A stretch of 64,000 bases of DNA from Ottowia testudinis (GTDB lineage Bacteria > Pseudomonadota > Gammaproteobacteria > Burkholderiales > Burkholderiaceae_C): assembly GCF_017498525.1 (NCBI RefSeq), contig NZ_CP071796.1, forward strand, positions 2,108,001 through 2,172,000, written 5' to 3'. Every line of letters starts with the position of its first letter. The first letter of the stretch is position 1. This document shows positions 63,030 through 64,000 of this stretch, piece by piece. The notes under the pieces are model-generated. The model was not told where the DNA came from and did not search any database. It saw nothing but the letters and a program-made list of their open reading frames with translations. The translations under genes and the position numbers were made by a program.

Positions 63030-63128
63030 CGAGCCAGGAGCGCTGTCGATTACGGTGCGTTGGACGATTGTTCCACCTGGCTTACCAATTTCAGACGGGT
63101 CGCGCTATCGCGGCCCGTCTTCGTTTGA
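63030..63128 (+). ncRNA. Candidate small RNA (about 100 nt)
   Basis: Starts about 7 bases after the TATGCT box and ends at a hairpin plus T-rich tail. Within it AGCCAGG (63032-63038) can pair with CCTGGCT (63076-63082), making a second stem. No start codon or ribosome site fits a peptide. No known family recognised; promoter, fold and terminator are inferred from sequence only. Confidence 0.35.
63093..63120. terminator. Hairpin, probable terminator
   Basis: AGACGGGTCGCG, CTAT loop, CGCGGCCCGTCT: 11 base pairs around one mismatch, followed by TCGTTT. It would end the candidate RNA on the plus strand. Confidence 0.6.
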
Positions 63129-63323
63129 GGGGGCGACCGTTGCATCTCAAGGAACCGAAGCTGCACTCGCGGCCATTCAGCCTCACAAATACCTCTTCCC
63201 GACTCCGAGGGGTGCAGGCGCCGCAGTTCCGCCGGAAGCCTAAGCCCGGTAAGCAGCGTTCCGCGATCGCCAACGGAACAAGAGCCGGTCTCGCCTTTGA
63301 CCTGAACGCCGACACCGTCCAGT

Positions 63324-64000
63324 TCAGGGAAGCGCTTCTGCGCATTCCATTGCCCGGGCCTCTCCTCGCGCGGCCATCCCACTCGACGAAAGCACGCCGG
63401 CAGCAATCTCTCCTGGCGCCTTTTCACCCAGCGCTTCCAGACAACCCAGCACACTGGCCGGTTCAACGCCCGTAAGCTCCGCCCAGCGCCGCACCTTGTC
63501 GGCCAGGGAGCCAAGCTGGCTGATGCCCGGCGCCCGGGTCCGCACAACCGGAACGATCCGCCCTTCCAGCTTGGCCTGTGCGGCGCCTGCCAGCAATCGG
63601 CTGATTGCGGCGCGGTCGACCGCGTGGCGATCCTCGTCCGTGACCGTCCAGCGCACGCGCACATGCGCCCCCTCCACGCCGTGCTTGGCAATGGCCTCGC
63701 GCAGCGTCTCCAAATCGGGGCGCCCTTCGAACACAATGTCGATGGTGCGCCGCGTCGGCGTCGGCACCAGCACGCACCGCCCCGCATCGGCGCTCACCTC
63801 CCACAGCAAAAACCCCTTCTCACCCTCTTCCCCGAAGTGGAAGCGCCCGATGGAGCCCGCATAGGCGATGCACTGGCGGCCCGCCGCCCCGTCCTGTTCC
63901 CAGGATTGATAGCGGTGGATGTGGCCCAGCATCACGGCCTGGGTTTCGGCGCCAAACAGCGCGCCGGTGCTGAACTCGTGGTCGAAACCCGCCATCGGCA
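63324..64000 (-). CDS. SbcD-like metallophosphoesterase, C-terminal part (5' end outside the window)
   Basis: At least 225 residues; the gene continues past 64000. The metal-binding GHIHRYQ near the upstream edge is the last motif of the calcineurin-type phosphoesterase of SbcD/Mre11 nucleases; YAGSIGRFHFGE follows. The remaining ~170 residues form the DNA-binding cap region and a helical tail. It presumably works with the SbcC-like ATPase at 58703. The first four motifs lie outside the window and cannot be checked. Confidence 0.8.
   Translation of the reverse strand, partial: PMAGFDHEFSTGALFGAETQAVMLGHIHRYQSWEQDGAAGRQCIAYAGSIGRFHFGEEGEKGFLLWEVSADAGRCVLVPTPTRRTIDIVFEGRPDLETLREAIAKHGVEGAHVRVRWTVTDEDRHAVDRAAISRLLAGAAQAKLEGRIVPVVRTRAPGISQLGSLADKVRRWAELTGVEPASVLGCLEALGEKAPGEIAAGVLSSSGMAARGEARAMECAEALP

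Larger units (their letters stand above)
62868..63323. other. Intergenic region with an operator-like palindrome
   Basis: No protein-coding gene seen. CCCCATGG (62987-62994) and CCATGGGG (63006-63013) form a perfect inverted repeat over a promoter-like pair: TTGCAG (62995-63000), 17 bp, TATGCT (63018-63023). A hairpin (63093-63120) follows; see the ncRNA candidate. 63130-63323 shows nothing further. Confidence 0.45.

Overview
The window reads as two joined pieces of a GC-rich betaproteobacterial genome, most likely a Comamonadaceae member (Acidovorax/Ottowia/Diaphorobacter-like). The evidence is gene content, gene order (mltG-tmk-holB-pilZ-tatD) and a dispersed palindromic repeat of a type I associate with that family. 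The assignment is from memory and was not checked by any search.

Positions 1-22509 are ordinary chromosome. They hold an iron alcohol dehydrogenase, a lipoprotein of the 2-keto-4-pentenoate hydratase family, a DUF3011 protein, an esterase, a thioesterase-acetyltransferase fusion, a MerR regulator and a carboxyl-methyltransferase-like enzyme. Then come ygfZ, divergent from mltG-tmk-holB-PilZ-tatD-ankyrin, a cyclase-FHA signalling protein, an LD-carboxypeptidase, a TadA-haloalkane dehalogenase fusion, PaiB-like and DUF72 proteins, and a MerR/SDR/DJ-1 group. About nine copies of a ~50 bp palindromic repeat lie here, at least two of them inside coding sequence (ygfZ, tmk). I found none to the right of 22.5 kb.

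Positions 22510-23740 are a junction of decayed fragments: the end of a UvrD-type helicase and the start of a FecR-type anti-sigma factor. From there to the end the window looks like an integrated plasmid or integrative element. Its core is a PRTRC (ParB-related, ThiF-related cassette) locus read leftward from 36.6 to 29.5 kb: an ADP-ribosyltransferase-like protein with a small partner, ParB, E, C (ubiquitin-like), F, B (E2-like), A (JAB/JAMM peptidase-like) and ThiF (E1-like). A tyrosine-recombinase-like integrase (27.8-29.0 kb) reads the other way. The actin-like protein D with a small partner, a membrane protein and a two-gene Cas4-like nuclease set follows (26.6-23.7 kb). The parts resemble a bacterial ubiquitin-like conjugation pathway attached to plasmid-partition proteins. 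The C protein has an unusual 76-residue tail after the expected C-terminus, which the A peptidase might remove.

Positions 36.7-51 kb are cargo: a Zn-cluster protein, a YnfA/CadR/CDF cadmium-type module whose transporter has an internal stop, a frameshifted DinG-like helicase, a DUF2325 protein, a minimal GGDEF protein, an XRE regulator, a secreted RNase T2 followed by a phospholipase-D-type protein, and a divergent ICMT/Crp pair. Positions 51-64 kb carry small conserved accessory genes, a DNA N6-adenine-type methyltransferase, a RadC protein, an IS1380-like insertion sequence, an SbcC-like ATPase and the end of an SbcD-like nuclease. Several of these genes share a structured 5' leader with a conserved GTCGTTACCYGCC-type motif. 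A possible small RNA unit lies near 63.0-63.13 kb. No replication initiator, relaxase or type IV secretion gene is in the window, so plasmid versus integrated element is not settled by these data.
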